Of a stretch of DNA of 64,000 nt, positions 1 through 21,000 are shown piece by piece; positions within the stretch are counted from its first letter, which is position 1, and the number at the start of each line of letters is the position of its first letter. The notes beneath the pieces are model-generated. The model worked only from the letters and a program-made list of their open reading frames with translations, ran no database searches and was not told where the DNA came from. The position numbers and the translations under genes are program-made. Origin of the DNA: Patagioenas fasciata (lineage: Eukaryota; Chordata; Aves; Columbiformes; Columbidae); assembly GCF_037038585.1 (NCBI RefSeq), contig NC_092521.1, positions 52,460,398 to 52,524,397 on the forward strand. Reading direction: 5' to 3'.

Positions 1-433
1 ACAAATCAGTAGAATTAAATTACACATGTTCTGTAATCGTGATGTCCAAGTTCCCCTTGCTGGGTAAATTTTTCAGGCCTAGACATAGTCCCCTTCTAAA
101 ATGGTTACTTTTTGTATGTTTGTGGTTGTCTCTTCCTGCTGATTTAAACTTTCTTCAGTTTTGGCTCTGATCAAGCTCTGGTGGCTCTTCATGAAAAGTT
201 CCCCGAAGTCTTTGTGACTTTTTCGTTACTATTTTTTTTAAAGTTCATACTCACAATTGCAGTGTGCATCCTTTTGCTCTCCTCTAAGTTTATATGCAGT
301 GGTCCTCTATATATTAAGAGCCTGTCTCAGATTATTGAATGTTTTTTGTTCGGAATTTGATCGGCAACTGGTAAAGTAACTACTTCTGCAGCCCAATGAT
401 ACATGCTTGCTAACTTCAAATTCTAATTCTCAG
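1..433 (+). other. SMCHD1: SMCHD1 intron (partial)
   Basis: This is AT-rich sequence upstream of the first recognisable SMCHD1 exon. I see no open frame with SMCHD1-like content here. The last bases form a polypyrimidine stretch ending in CAG at 431-433, which serves as the acceptor for the next exon. Confidence 0.7.
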
Positions 434-9363
<8,930 letters not shown>

Positions 9364-9415
9364 ACTGATGAGACTTGCTGGAAATAGTTCTGTACTAAAA
9401 ATGTGAATATGTTCA

Positions 9416-9421
9416 ATTAAA
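9416..9421 (+). terminator. SMCHD1: Proximal polyadenylation signal ATTAAA
   Basis: ATTAAA hexamer 53 bases after the stop codon. It is the commonest variant signal and would give a very short 3' UTR. Confidence 0.5.
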
Positions 9422-9640
9422 GAAAATATTCATGTTGTATTACCCATTGCTATGAAGATTTTTATACCAATAGAAGATATAAGTGTATTTCAGTTAGTAG
9501 TAACAAAAATTCAAGTATTTAACATTGATAGCCTAATTTTTTTAGAATTAATTTTCATTTCTAAAAGCTTTCAGAGTTTTTATGTTCATGTGTGAAAAAA
9601 AATATATCCTTTTTTATTTATGAAAAAAATCAATCTTTTC

Positions 9641-9646
9641 AATAAA
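9641..9646 (+). terminator. SMCHD1: Distal polyadenylation signal AATAAA
   Basis: Canonical AATAAA 278 bases after the SMCHD1 stop. It is the likely main 3' end of the gene. Confidence 0.65.
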
Positions 9647-9665
9647 ACTGCTTCAATAGAAAGCA

Positions 9666-12600
9666 CTGCCAGTATAATCAATTGTAATAATTAAGTCAAC
9701 AGATTGTGCCATGAAATTAGATTTTCAATTTAAAAGCACCCTTGGCTGTCTTGTGGAAGAGAACTTTCTAGATGCATGAGGTGTCAAAGTAATACCAATC
9801 TAAAATTGAAGGTTGGAGCAGCAATATACTGAGATTTAACCACAGCCATTTGTAGAGTCTTCAGACAGTTAACAAGAAGACAGTGTCTAAGGCTATGACC
9901 AAGGTGTTCACATGGGAATTCACATCTCCTTCAGGCAGTGCCATTGGACAAAACAAAGCAGTACCTGGTGAGTATGGAAAGTGTAACATGTTTACGGGGA
10001 GGCTCTTTTATGGATTGGAAGAGTGATGAGAAGGGATACTTCATGCGTGCAAATAAGATGCATATAGTACCAATGCTAACCACTTTTCAGTATCTCTGTT
10101 ACCACGACGCTCATAAAAGACTGTCACTGCTTAAGCAGATCAAAAATTCATCCTAAAATTGGTCCTTGATACCAAAATGTAACCATGACAGAAGGATTTA
10201 AGTAGGAAACAGTAATATCACAAAGGAAAAAGAAAAATCTTTGCAGCTCAACTGTGTGTATGCATGTAAGAGTTGAAAATGGACACTTAAGCTGGAGCTA
10301 AAATAACTGTGTTGGGAAACTGTAGGTATCTGGAGAGAATTTTACTATATAAGGCTGTCTCCAGCTTTAGAAGAAAAAAAAATCTGTTGGCTTTCATATA
10401 TACCTAAAGAAAATTAGTTTTCCATGGTTTAAGACACAGAAGTCTTAAGATGGTAGAGAAAGTATTCAACAGGTAAGAACAAAAAAAAAAAAAAAAAGGA
10501 GAGTTAAAGATCTGAATCACAAGGATTTTTGTAACGTACAAGGCAGAAAACGACCAGATACAATTTCATCCAGGCTCAAAGTGAGCAGTTAGAAATAGGC
10601 TCAATTGGGTGAAAAAGAGCAGGCAAGTGTAGGAAGCTAAATTTGAGACAGTATAAAACTATTATTTGAAGCTACGTAAAGAAAGAACATAGCAGATGAT
10701 GATGTTCAAGGATGTGGACATGTTGGTTCACACCGACCTCAAAGAATTTCTGCTTTGGAATGGAAGTTGATATCAAACCTACTGATTTATACATACTCAG
10801 TAACAAGCTTTTATGTATAGCTTTTTCTGAAAAGGGACTTTAAATGTGAAAAGGCATGATGGCATCCTGCTGGTGGTTGCAGAATCCCAGTTGCTGGTGC
10901 ACATCTCTGACATTTCTAATAAAATGAAATTCAGCCAAATTAAGGAGGATTTAAGCAGTGCACTCTGTCTCTGGTAGAAGGTTCTCCCAAACTTTTTATC
11001 TTAAAGATAGCCTTAATAATGTATACATCAATTTGTCCTATTCTTAAAGAAAATAAATATATCCAAGTATAACATGTAGCATCACCCCAAAATTATGCTA
11101 GCCCCGCCTCAGCTCTTTTTCCTGTTTTTCAGTGCTAAATTTAGACATCAAGACTTGAACCAGGCCTAGCCATGATGGATGGTTTGCCACTTAAGGAATT
11201 GTTCCACCACACCAAGCTACTCTGTGGTACTTGTTATAAATGCATTTATTTGAGTTCTGATGTCTGCCTAGCCTCCACCTCCAACCTCTGGATGACCCTG
11301 AATCTTGTTTGGTTAAACACCTATTCTAGCAGAAATGTTTCTCTCGGAAATCCGGTGGTCAGTATAGGCACTACCAGCATCATGTATCTCCCTGCTGGAA
11401 TAAGCAAACAGGAAATCAAGGATGAACTCCAGAGTTGTGCAATAGCTATCAGAGATTTCAGGAAATCTCACCAGGGAATTTTCAGGATTTTTCAACAGTG
11501 ATTGCGGGTTATTGCAGTGCAAGTTACTGCTTTCCATATCTGTTTAGGGCAGCTGATTTGGTCCTGACAAAACACTCAAGCTCTAAAGGTGTCAGTTTTT
11601 TTCTTTACCTTTTCTTTACTCTGTAACAGCAAACTAGGGACCAAAAACTAGAGTGTGCATATTGTCCTCGCTGACTTCACGAGAGGCTGGTGGAGAGTGG
11701 TGCGGGGAATGCAGGAGACAATGGTTCTGGCTGGGGTCTGGGCCAGCTCGTGGGAACAAGGAGCCAGTGTCTGATGGAGGCTGGAAGCACCTCTGGGTGG
11801 GAAAAAAGAGCTGCTGCTCCACCACAGGGAGATGGAGCAGGAGGGCTGGGCGGTGATGGGATGGAACAGTGGGCTGCAGGCACACCAGGCCAGGCCCTGA
11901 CTGTGCTGCTGCTGGTGGCACCAGCCGCAGAGTAGGGCTGGCTCGGAGTCCCCCGAGACCCAGGGAGGCAGGAGAAGCTGGCAGAGCCAGACAGGATAGG
12001 CAGCACCTCCTGGGCACAGGCAGGCAGAGTGAGTTGCGTTGCTTTGGCTCAGCTAGTTAGAAGAGAAGCTGAGCACAGAGGGAGCTTTGCTAGCGGGGGG
12101 AATGGGGGTGGAAGTAAGAGTGCCTCCTCCAGACCACACCTTCTCCCTTTTTCTCCGACAGAGATACTTGCATGGTGGTGGTGTCTACAGTAGGCACTAG
12201 TGTACAAGGGCCTGTTGCTGCACCCTATCATGTAGGGGGCCCATTTCTGTGCCAGGTGACAACATTCCATGCAGTGGGCTTTGTACCCCACCTCTCACAG
12301 CAGTTTTCCTTCTCAGAAGGTAGATTAGATTTCCCCCATTGAAAGACCTGAGACCTTGCCCTTACACCAGCTTGCAGCTATTGTTGCTCCCCACCCCATT
12401 AGAGCCCAGTATCATGATGGGGTATGCTGGGCTCATCAGTGAAGATGGAGATTAGATAATCTGTCACTTCAGCAAGGAGAGACAGGGAGCTGCAGCTCTG
12501 TGGTGTAAGCTATTGAGTTCTGTGGGACAAGGAACCTCTGGTAAAAATGTATCAAGAGCAAACCTAATGTGAGTCCTGTGCCTGGGCTTGTCTCACAACT

Positions 12601-13230
12601 GTACTTATCTTCTTTCCAGTCATCTCCCTCCCTTCAGCAGAGGAGCAAATGTTAATTGCAAGGTTTTTTTCTTTTCTTTCACCCACCACCTAAGGATCAT
12701 AGCTTGACTCAGTGCTTAAGTTCTGTTTCCTCTAGGCTGGCATGTACTTCTGTGCTTTCTGCTTTTCCTCCATAACCCAGTGATGTCGATCAGTAACAAG
12801 TCCTTCCTGTACAGCCCCACCATCAGTACCATGGCCCTGGCTCCACAACTCTACCACCCCAGTATCACCATCTCCCCTGGTACTTCTCCAGCCACATGCA
12901 TCTCATCCGCAACTTCCTTCTGGCTCCGCCAAGACGTCTCTGATTCCTGTTGTCAGCCAGGGCTCCAGTTCAGGGAAGGAGCAGTGTGGAGGAAGGAGGA
13001 AAGGATGCCCAGGGCGGTGAAAGGAAGGCAGAGCAGTAAGCGAGGCAGTGAACCGCTGCAGGGTGATGCTCTGCTATCACTGCATCAGTAGCCTAGATGA
13101 AAAACACAGCCCTTCCAAATGTCCGCTGAGACACCCTGTGAGACTTGAGCAGTGCAATTACTGAACATTTTGCTCTGAAGCCTCCAAAGTAGGTGCATAT
13201 TTGATGAAGCTTAGTTTAGGGCTTAGGGCT
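9666..13230. other. Intergenic region, proximal part
   Basis: No convincing gene. There is a 17-base A run at 10,481-10,497. From about 11,640 to 13,090 the base composition rises to clearly GC-rich, with open frames on both strands in several frames, as expected of GC-rich non-coding DNA. A 109-codon frame at 11,172-11,501 resembles nothing I recognise. Confidence 0.7.
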
Positions 13231-14025
13231 GATTCCAATGGGATGAAGTTCAATAAGGCCAAGTGCCAGGTCCTGCACTTTGGCCACAACAACCCCCTGC
13301 AGCGCTACAGGCTAGGCGCAGAGTGGCTGGAGAGCAGCCAGGCAGAAAGGGACCTGGGGGTACTGATTGACAGGAAGCTCAATATGAGCCAACAGTGTGC
13401 CCAGGTGGCCAAGAAGGCCAATGGTATCCTGTCCTGTATCAAAAATAGCGTGGTCAGCAGGACAAGGGAAGTGATCCTTCCCCTGTACTCTGCATTGGTG
13501 AGGCCACACCTGGAGTATTGTGTTCAGTTCTGGGCCCCTCAGTTCAGGAAAGACATTGAAGTGCTGGAGCGGGTCCAGAGAAGAGCAACAAGACTGGTGA
13601 AGGGACTGGAACATAAGACCTATGGGGAGAGGCTGAGGGAACTGGGGTTGTTTAGTCTGGAGAAGAGGAGGCTTAGAGGTGACCTCATCACTCTCTAGAA
13701 CTACCTGAAGGGAAGTTATAGCCAGGTGGGGATTGATCTCTTCTCCCAGGCAGTTAGCAATAGGACAAGGGGGCATGGGCTTAAACTCTGCCAGGGGAAA
13801 TTTAGGCTGGATATTAGAAAGAAATTCTTTATGGAGAGAGTGGTCAGGCATTGGAATGGCCTGCCCAGGGAGGTGGTGGACTCGCCATCCCTGGAGGTTT
13901 TAAAACTGAGATTGGACATGGCACTTAGTGCCATGATCTAGTAAACGGACTAGAGTGGGACCAAGGGTTGGACTCAATGATCTCTGAGGTCTTTTCCAAC
14001 CCAGTCGATTCTGTGATTCTGTGAT
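13231..14025 (+). mobile_element. CR1 LINE, 5'-truncated, 3' end of reverse transcriptase ORF
   Basis: This is a CR1 non-LTR retrotransposon copy in + orientation. The frame encodes the ORF2 C-terminal part with typical CR1 phrases: [108 protein letters not shown] single TAG at 13,696-13,698 sits where the family usually has Tyr (LITL-stop-NYLK). The frame then continues to the natural stop at 13,939-13,941 through [10 protein letters not shown] and [10 protein letters not shown]. The 3' UTR ends with ATTCTGTG twice (14,008-14,023), the CR1 terminal repeat. The 5' part of the element is missing, as is usual for CR1. Confidence 0.95.
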
Positions 14026-14486
14026 ATTGCTATTCTGAACTCCATTTCAACTAAGCTGGTCAGGAGATTTGCAATAATCATTGATGAGAGGTCCATGCTG
14101 TCAGTTGCACACAACAGGCAGACAGGTAAGTTGTTTGTTTTTTTCAGGGATGCAGTGTCTACAGGTTCATTTTACAGTTATTTCTCCGTCCTTTTTGCTG
14201 TTTGTTTGTAGATAACTGGGATCCAGTAGTTCAGTTGAGAGGGAAATGAAACAAACTCAGTTGTCTTTCTTGGTGAATGAAACTCAGCTCAACCTTAATT
14301 GCACACAGAAACTTGGGCTTAGGGTTAGGGTTCTGAAAGCCACAAACCTATAGCTCCAGGGAAACTAGGTGTGAAGGAGGAGCAGAGCACTGGGCCAGTC
14401 TTATTCCCTCCACACCTTTCTCATCTGGGCCATCCATGCATGTGGGGTCCTTGGACTGTGAATAGCTTCATCAGTACAGTTAATGT
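14026..14486. other. Intergenic spacer between two CR1 copies
   Basis: No gene seen. Two adjacent TTAGGG hexamers lie at 14,319-14,330. Confidence 0.7.
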
Positions 14487-14638
14487 TATCATCAATGATA
14501 GAGACAGTGAGATTGAGTGCACCCTCTGCAAGTTTGCAGACAACACCAAGCTTAAGTTGACAGCTTCTCTTCTCATTGCAGGGGGTTGGACAAGATGACC
14601 TTTAAAGGTCCCTTCCAACCCAAACTATTCTATGATTC
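14487..14638 (+). mobile_element. CR1 fragment with internal deletion
   Basis: About 90 bp match the CR1 reverse transcriptase around the catalytic region (frame IINDRDSEIECTLCKFADNT; the family motif is FADDT). They are followed directly by the CR1 3' terminus (GGGTTGGACAAGATGACCTT, then a GGTCCCTTCCAACCC-type stretch and TTCTATGATT). Everything normally between these parts is absent, so this is a deleted or template-switched copy. Confidence 0.75.
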
Positions 14639-14867
14639 AAATAACTCCATTTTACTTGATGCTGCTCAGGTCTTTGAGGATTCGTTAAAAATTAATATGA
14701 GTTGTTTAGGCAAATATTATATCATTCCAGGAGTCAGTTTGCTCAAACTTTCCATTCCTTCTTTTTTTTTTTAGCAAAGGAGTCAGCATTGTTTTTAAAG
14801 GTCTTTTTTCATCTCCTTTCCAAGCCAGTGGAGCAGGGGTTCTTAATCAAAGAATTTTATGATTATA

Positions 14868-15092
14868 CAGGGTGTTTCAAAAAGGTGCACCCATTTCAAA
14901 GCAGTATACTTCACAATGGCAACATGTTATAATTACGCAAAAATTTACAAACAGTTTAATGAGTTATCAAACAGTAATTACTTGAAACCTTATGGCCTGC
15001 CCTTTTAAGTGGTAAGAGTTTCATTTATGGGCAGTTTGAGGTTGCAGAGATACAGTGATTTCAATTTGGCTTCATCTTTTTGAAATGACCTG
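14868..15092. mobile_element. Mariner-like MITE, 225 bp, with TIRs and TA target duplication
   Basis: The left end is CAGGGTGTTTCAAAAAGGTG. The right end, read on the opposite strand, is CAGGTCATTTCAAAAAGATG. These are inverted repeats that agree at most of about 20 positions, and the element is flanked on both sides by TA (14,866-14,867 and 15,093-15,094). The ends resemble mariner-family transposons, which duplicate TA. At 225 bp it has no transposase frame, so it is a non-autonomous deletion derivative. Assignment to a named avian mariner family cannot be made without a library. Confidence 0.78.
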
Positions 15093-15094
15093 TA

Positions 15095-18000
15095 GGATGG
15101 AGCTGGGGTTGTGGTGGTGTCATTTTATGGACATTTAATAAAGCATTAGCAAGGAACTGTTCATCATTAAAATTTTGTCTTCCTTCATGCATCAACGTTT
15201 TCTGCCAATAAATTCCACTCCCAAGTTGTTTTCATATTTAAGAAACAAAGACGGGTAAAATTGCATTTGATTAGCACAGAGCAAGTACAATCGTTTCCAC
15301 TGAGGCAACCATCACAGGACAGATCTGCAGTCAATTCCTCATCACTTGCCACAATGCAGACCAGGATGGGAGAAGCCCAAATTAGTTTGAGTATTTTCTT
15401 TTTTAAGAAAGTCTGTGTGCTTATCCTCTAGGAATTAAAACACATTTTCCTGATGGTAACAGTAACCATGTCTTTCAGTTTGAAGTAGCTCTTAGCCTCC
15501 CTTTCTGCTTGTTTCTGGAAACGGTGTATCCAGTGATTTTGGCATTCCTGCCACACCAGATCATCTCCCCAGGCTTCAGCAACAGGGATCATTTCTGTTT
15601 CATAAAAAGTATAGACATGTATGTGCATACACACACAAAGGTATATATGTGCATCCATATGTATAATTCCTCTGCTATTCTGTATTTCCATAAATGGGCT
15701 CTTCCACACCCACTGGGACCATGGAAATGCATAAAATTGCAACAGAGCTATTGTGTTGACTGGATGCACTCCAGCTGCACGGATAGTCCATCGCTGCCCA
15801 TGTTGCAGGTCTTCTCTGCGACAGGATGGTTCCAAGGAATAGAGCAGTCTCAGCTTTAGCAAAGAAAAATTACTTATACATGTGTGCACATAACTGAATG
15901 CAATTTTATTTTAAACCAACCTATATATAAAACTAAGGAAAATGTTCAGATATTAGAGGCAAACAACAAGCACCTTCAATTTGCAAATATATTGATTCCA
16001 CAATTTTACTGTATGCTTACCATATGTTGATGGGTTCTTACAACTCTCACTGGTTTTTATAAGACTATTTTCTTTCTAAAGAAATCCCCACCCGTCACTT
16101 TGCATGTAATTATTTTATAGAATACTAGCAGCTAGCTGTTTATAACTACAATATTTAGGCCCTGTTTGTATGCATACAATCAAGCACATATGTAGTTTGC
16201 AACAGAAACGGGTCACAAAGAATAGACCTTTCTTCAATTTGCCAAAATTGAAAATATTTTACAACACCAGAACTATTTCTTTCCCAGTCTTGCACAAGAA
16301 CAAATTATGTAAGATTTTTATTATTATTATTTTTCATCCAGTAACACAGTCCAAGAATTTTTACCTAAACTATGTAATATTCACTCTTTTTAGAAAAGGA
16401 ATGTTACATTCTAGCTGCTTGAAGGACATTTAGTGGACTATCATTTCTTATTATCTACGCCCTCTTTATCTCTCATCCTATAAATTTGGCCAGCCAACTA
16501 ACCAAATCATGCAAGATATACACAAATGGTTGCACTCAAGCCTAATTTCTAGAATGGGAAAATTACTTTGTTTTCCCTCAGTGTGCATATATTTTTGGAA
16601 GAATAGTGAACCAATTAACTAACTGTGGCAACCTCTCATTTATCATTTTTCACGAAAAATATTGGTAGGTTAAAAAGTTACTCAATTAAAAAAAAAAAAA
16701 AAAAAAAGGTTTATTGAATTAAAAGTTGCTACTACTTTATTTAATGGAAATTATACCAAAAAGTTTACTTTCTCCAGTAAACACCTAGTGAAAACAAGTA
16801 TTTCATACTATACGCAGGTCCTGCTTTTATCATGTTCTTATGACTAGATCCAAATAACAGTAGAGAACTGAAATGGCGGTATCATAAAATTAGTACATAA
16901 TTAAAGACTGCCTCATAATAAACAGGCAAGGTTTGTCTTACTTTCAAGAACCTGTCTTTTTAACTCTCAGGATCTTTTAGCACATGTGTGTATATAGTAA
17001 TGACCGAAATTAATGACTGCTGCGTTGGAAGATACAGATCGCAGGTCCAGCTCTGCTCAAGCTGGAAGAGCTGGTTGTGCAAGAGGAAGATTCCTGACAG
17101 CCTGAGGAATGCAGTGAATTCTTCCGAAACAATGGAGGAGGCCGCTGTGCGAGTTGCTCAAGAGCTTCTTTTCTTCAGCAGGGTCCTGGGGCAATTCTAG
17201 GACAGAGGATGTACTGTGAAAAGTGAGAAGGGATGGTTAGAAGTCCTCATAATGTTAGGGATTTCTGGCAGAAGCAGTCCTGAGTAGTTTCAGTAATGCA
17301 TACCAGAGCCAGCTCGGTGACGGGAAATCAAAGCAGAGCTGCTGAAGTGGAAGCAGACTGAAGACTGGTAGACAAGCGAGAAGCCTCGCATGCTGAAATT
17401 GAGCCTGCTTCTGTTGCAAATGGTAATTCTGGCAGATAATTGGCTACAGAGAGCTGCCTTCAGTATAGCAACTTTATCTTCTGTCATCCACGCCTGAACT
17501 GACCTGAAGGTAACACAGCAAGGCTGGTTGAGTCGAACTGCTGCACCAGCGCAGTAAAAAGGGGGACGGGTTAGATCAGTTAACTAAGTTCTGGTGTGTT
17601 GCTGTTGCAGTGTGCTGTTAGGCAGACTTGTGCAAGCTTGCAAGTAGCCATGTCCTTCATTGGCATTTTAAGCACCGTTTTGAAGTTTGTAATTCCATTC
17701 TGAGTGGAGAGCCTTCAGATGCCAAAGGCAGTTCATTGTCAGGCACAGCTTGAGAGGAAAAAAAGTCCCTCTGAAAGTGGGTGGTCAGGCCAAGACTGAC
17801 TTACCCATCTCCGGATGGAGATTTTATCTACCTGCAGAACTGAGCCCATCTGGGAGTCAGTATCAGAGTGTCCAACCTGTACGAGATTTGACCATTCTTG
17901 TCCTCCTTCTTACTTTGCGAATGCTGTGAGCCCAGCAGGAGCACTGGCGGAGTGCTGTACTTGTCTCACACTGCACAAAGCCAAAAGGGATTTTACTTTT

Positions 18001-21000
18001 TCCTCTGAACTGTGATTGAGAGTAAACCTGTGATGCTGGCAGTGTCCCTTCTGCTCTACCAAACTTTACTGCCCACGTGTGCCAAGATATTTCAAATATA
18101 GACAAGAGCCCTCAGAGAAGTCTGAACGGAGGAGTGTGTGGCAGGAAGAGGGGAAGTGTGGAAGCAATGGAGAACGCGAAAGGAACCAGACATCAGTGGC
18201 TTTGAAATTGCGTCTCCCAAAAGAAGACCTTGCAGTTTGTTAGGCTTCTATGGCTGGATGCTTTGAAGACTGAAGCGGCTTGGGGTATGGAGATGAACCA
18301 GCCGTAGAGGTTACTGACAGATGACTTCAAGAGCCCTCAAGAGACTCAGCTCTGTGGTAGGAGTTCCCTACAAATAAATCCTGAAGGCAACAGAGAAGAT
18401 GAGCAGAAAACCAGAAACTGCTGGAGTTCCTGAAAATAAAATCCCAGGTAACACCAAAGTGAAATCTGAACTGAGAGATGGACGCATCTATGCGAGAGAG
18501 TTACTGTTGTAGATCTATGGATGAGCTCACCAGTGAGACTCCTGACATGGACAGGTAGGCGCAGTTTCAGGATTCTAGTGATTACACATTGCAAACCCTC
18601 AGTGCACTGGATTTTCAACTTACTTACGCCAAATACCCTATTCCAAACGACTTTTCACAGCCTACTTTTCCTCACATTTGTGATCACATAGCTCCCCTGA
18701 GTCACTGAAAGATCACAGAGAGAGAATAATTTTTAAACATTTAGTGGTACAATAAGCTGTTTTTCTTATGGGAAAGAAAACACTCTTGTTTTTTAAGATT
18801 TCCTGTCTTCTTTGTGGGGATTTTAGTGACTTTCAGAGCCAGAGCCGTCTAATCCCCAATTACTCAACCACCCACTGAATCACAGCGTGGGAACATGGGT
18901 TCTAGGCTATGCAAGTCTGAGGCATATTTTTATGTTAATATTTCAGAAGTGTAAGCAGTATTCTCTAGAAAATTAAGTGGACTTCAAGAAAGAGAAAAAA
19001 AACATAGATATATGCAGATATACTTTGTGCGCTTTACATACCAGGTATTCTGGCGAAGAGTTGTTCCTTATATATTGATACACTGATTCTTAAATCCCGT
19101 AAACACATTTAAAATGTTCGTGTTGATTTTTTTTTCCTGAAGTGTTTTTAAAACAGTAATATATATGACTTCTGGTGTAAAGAAAGAATGGAAATGTTAT
19201 TTTAACCAAATGTGTTGAAGTGCAAATAGCAAGTGAACTTCTGAACTCTTCTGTATTCCCTGAGGGTCTGGAGGTGTCTCTGCCAGACTTGGATAAAAAG
19301 CAAGACATGGATGCTTTTGTTAGAATTTTGGCAATAGAATTAATAGGAATTAACATGGTTTATTCAGATTTGTTTATATTCCAACTTTTACATTTAGGAT
19401 GTTACTAAAGAAATTTAAACCTCATTTATGATTCATGATGTTTAATCAAATGGTATACTTTCATGCTATTTTCTTTTTTTTGCCTTTTCAGATGTATCTG
19501 CTCAATAGCAGAACCATGTTTTCAAGTGATTTGTCAGAATTGTTTCATATTTTAGATCTTCTTGCCCTCAGCAGATAAGAAAACTAGCATAGCCATAAAG
19601 CAAAGGATATTTGTGACTTATTTGTTTTAGAGCCCAGATTATCACTTCAAACTTGATTCCTCTTGAATAAGCATTACCCAGTTTCTCTTCTGAAAGTTGC
19701 CTGTATGTAAGAGAGTAACCATGACCCTGTGTCAAATACATGGTACATGATAACACTATCAAAATAGAGGAATTTGGGGGTCAAAGAGTTTGCTGGTTAG
19801 CTCTGTTGCCAAGACTGACTGTTCCAGATCCTTATAAAGACATGCTGACACGTCTATGTAGTGTGTCAAGGACCTGATGATATGGAGCATTTTCCACAGC
19901 ACTGCTTGAAATGTGAGCCTTTCCTTTGTTGAAAAACTCTCCTGCATGTGCAGAGATTGCATGTGAAAAATAATAATGAAAAATATGCCATCTTCCTGGG
20001 GGGTAAGAACTGGAAAGAAATCTGGGCTCTTTTTCCTGAGTTGGCAAAGCAGAAAGCAGTTCAGTGTTCTGCATTAAAATGCAATTTTGCAAAACACAAT
20101 GCAGTTGAAACTTTGGAAATCTGCACGTTTATTAATCGTTACCTTGTTCTTTTGTTCTCAGCTTTCAGAATGTTTCTGAATCTGAAAATCACAGCTGTCA
20201 ATCTTAAGTCTGCTCTGTCTTTGGAACCATATTGCCATATTTTGCATGCACGCTAATGGTATATCTCCCTTCACTCCTTCCAGCAGTGCTCCTGATTCCT
20301 GGGAAAGAAGGAAATTTGTGAGAACATTCCTCAGGTTTTAGGCAAGGTTCATTATTGCTCTTGGAATGCTCTGACAAAGCAACTACACAAAGAGAGAGAT
20401 ACGGAAGTAGTCAAATCACGTTAAAATTCACTTTGGTGAAAAATAAATAATGCCATCTCAGATTCCATAACATTGAGAGCTTTCATCTGCACAATTTCTT
20501 CTGCCTTTTAAAATAGGACTTTTTTTTCTAACCCTCTGCATATATATATTCAGTAAAGATTGAGAAAGATTTGTGAGTGATAAATGTAAATTTTCTCTTA
20601 AAAGAAAAAAGGAAAAACAGAATCTTTAGGATGAAAAAGAACTGTCAGATTACCTCTGCCAAAGAGTCCAAAAGGCTTTGCAGATGAAATGCTGGATGTC
20701 ACTTCATGTGATTAATTCTTTTCTTTCCTAAACTTCAGATTAAGTCTGCAGGTATAAATTCCTCCAGGATGGAAATGAATGATTAAATAGGATTCATTCC
20801 TGCAGGTAGTGATGCAGTAGACTTCTGTGGGAGCTGCTGGCTATTCAGTACTACTGAAAATCAAGCACTGGATTTCCATCCTTGGAACACAATACGGTGG
20901 TTCTTTTTCAGTACCCATTTGTGTACAAGATGGTGATGACAACTGACTGTTATAGCTGCAAAATCTGGCTGTTTTGGATGATCTGTCATTTAGTAATCTG

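Larger units (their letters stand above)
9364..9665 (+). other. SMCHD1: SMCHD1 3' UTR (approximate end)
   Basis: AT-rich sequence between the TAG stop and about 20 bases past the AATAAA signal at 9641. The exact cleavage site is inferred. Confidence 0.65.

Noticed and set aside
11172-11501. 109-codon frame in the intergenic region
   Set aside because: It starts with ATG and is fairly long, but has no family resemblance, no splice context and no coding-like composition. I kept it only as part of the intergenic description.
13312-13851. 179-codon antisense frame
   Set aside because: It is the shadow of the + strand CR1 reverse transcriptase.
14319-14330. Interstitial telomeric repeat
   Set aside because: Only two TTAGGG units; this is common by chance and no longer array is present.
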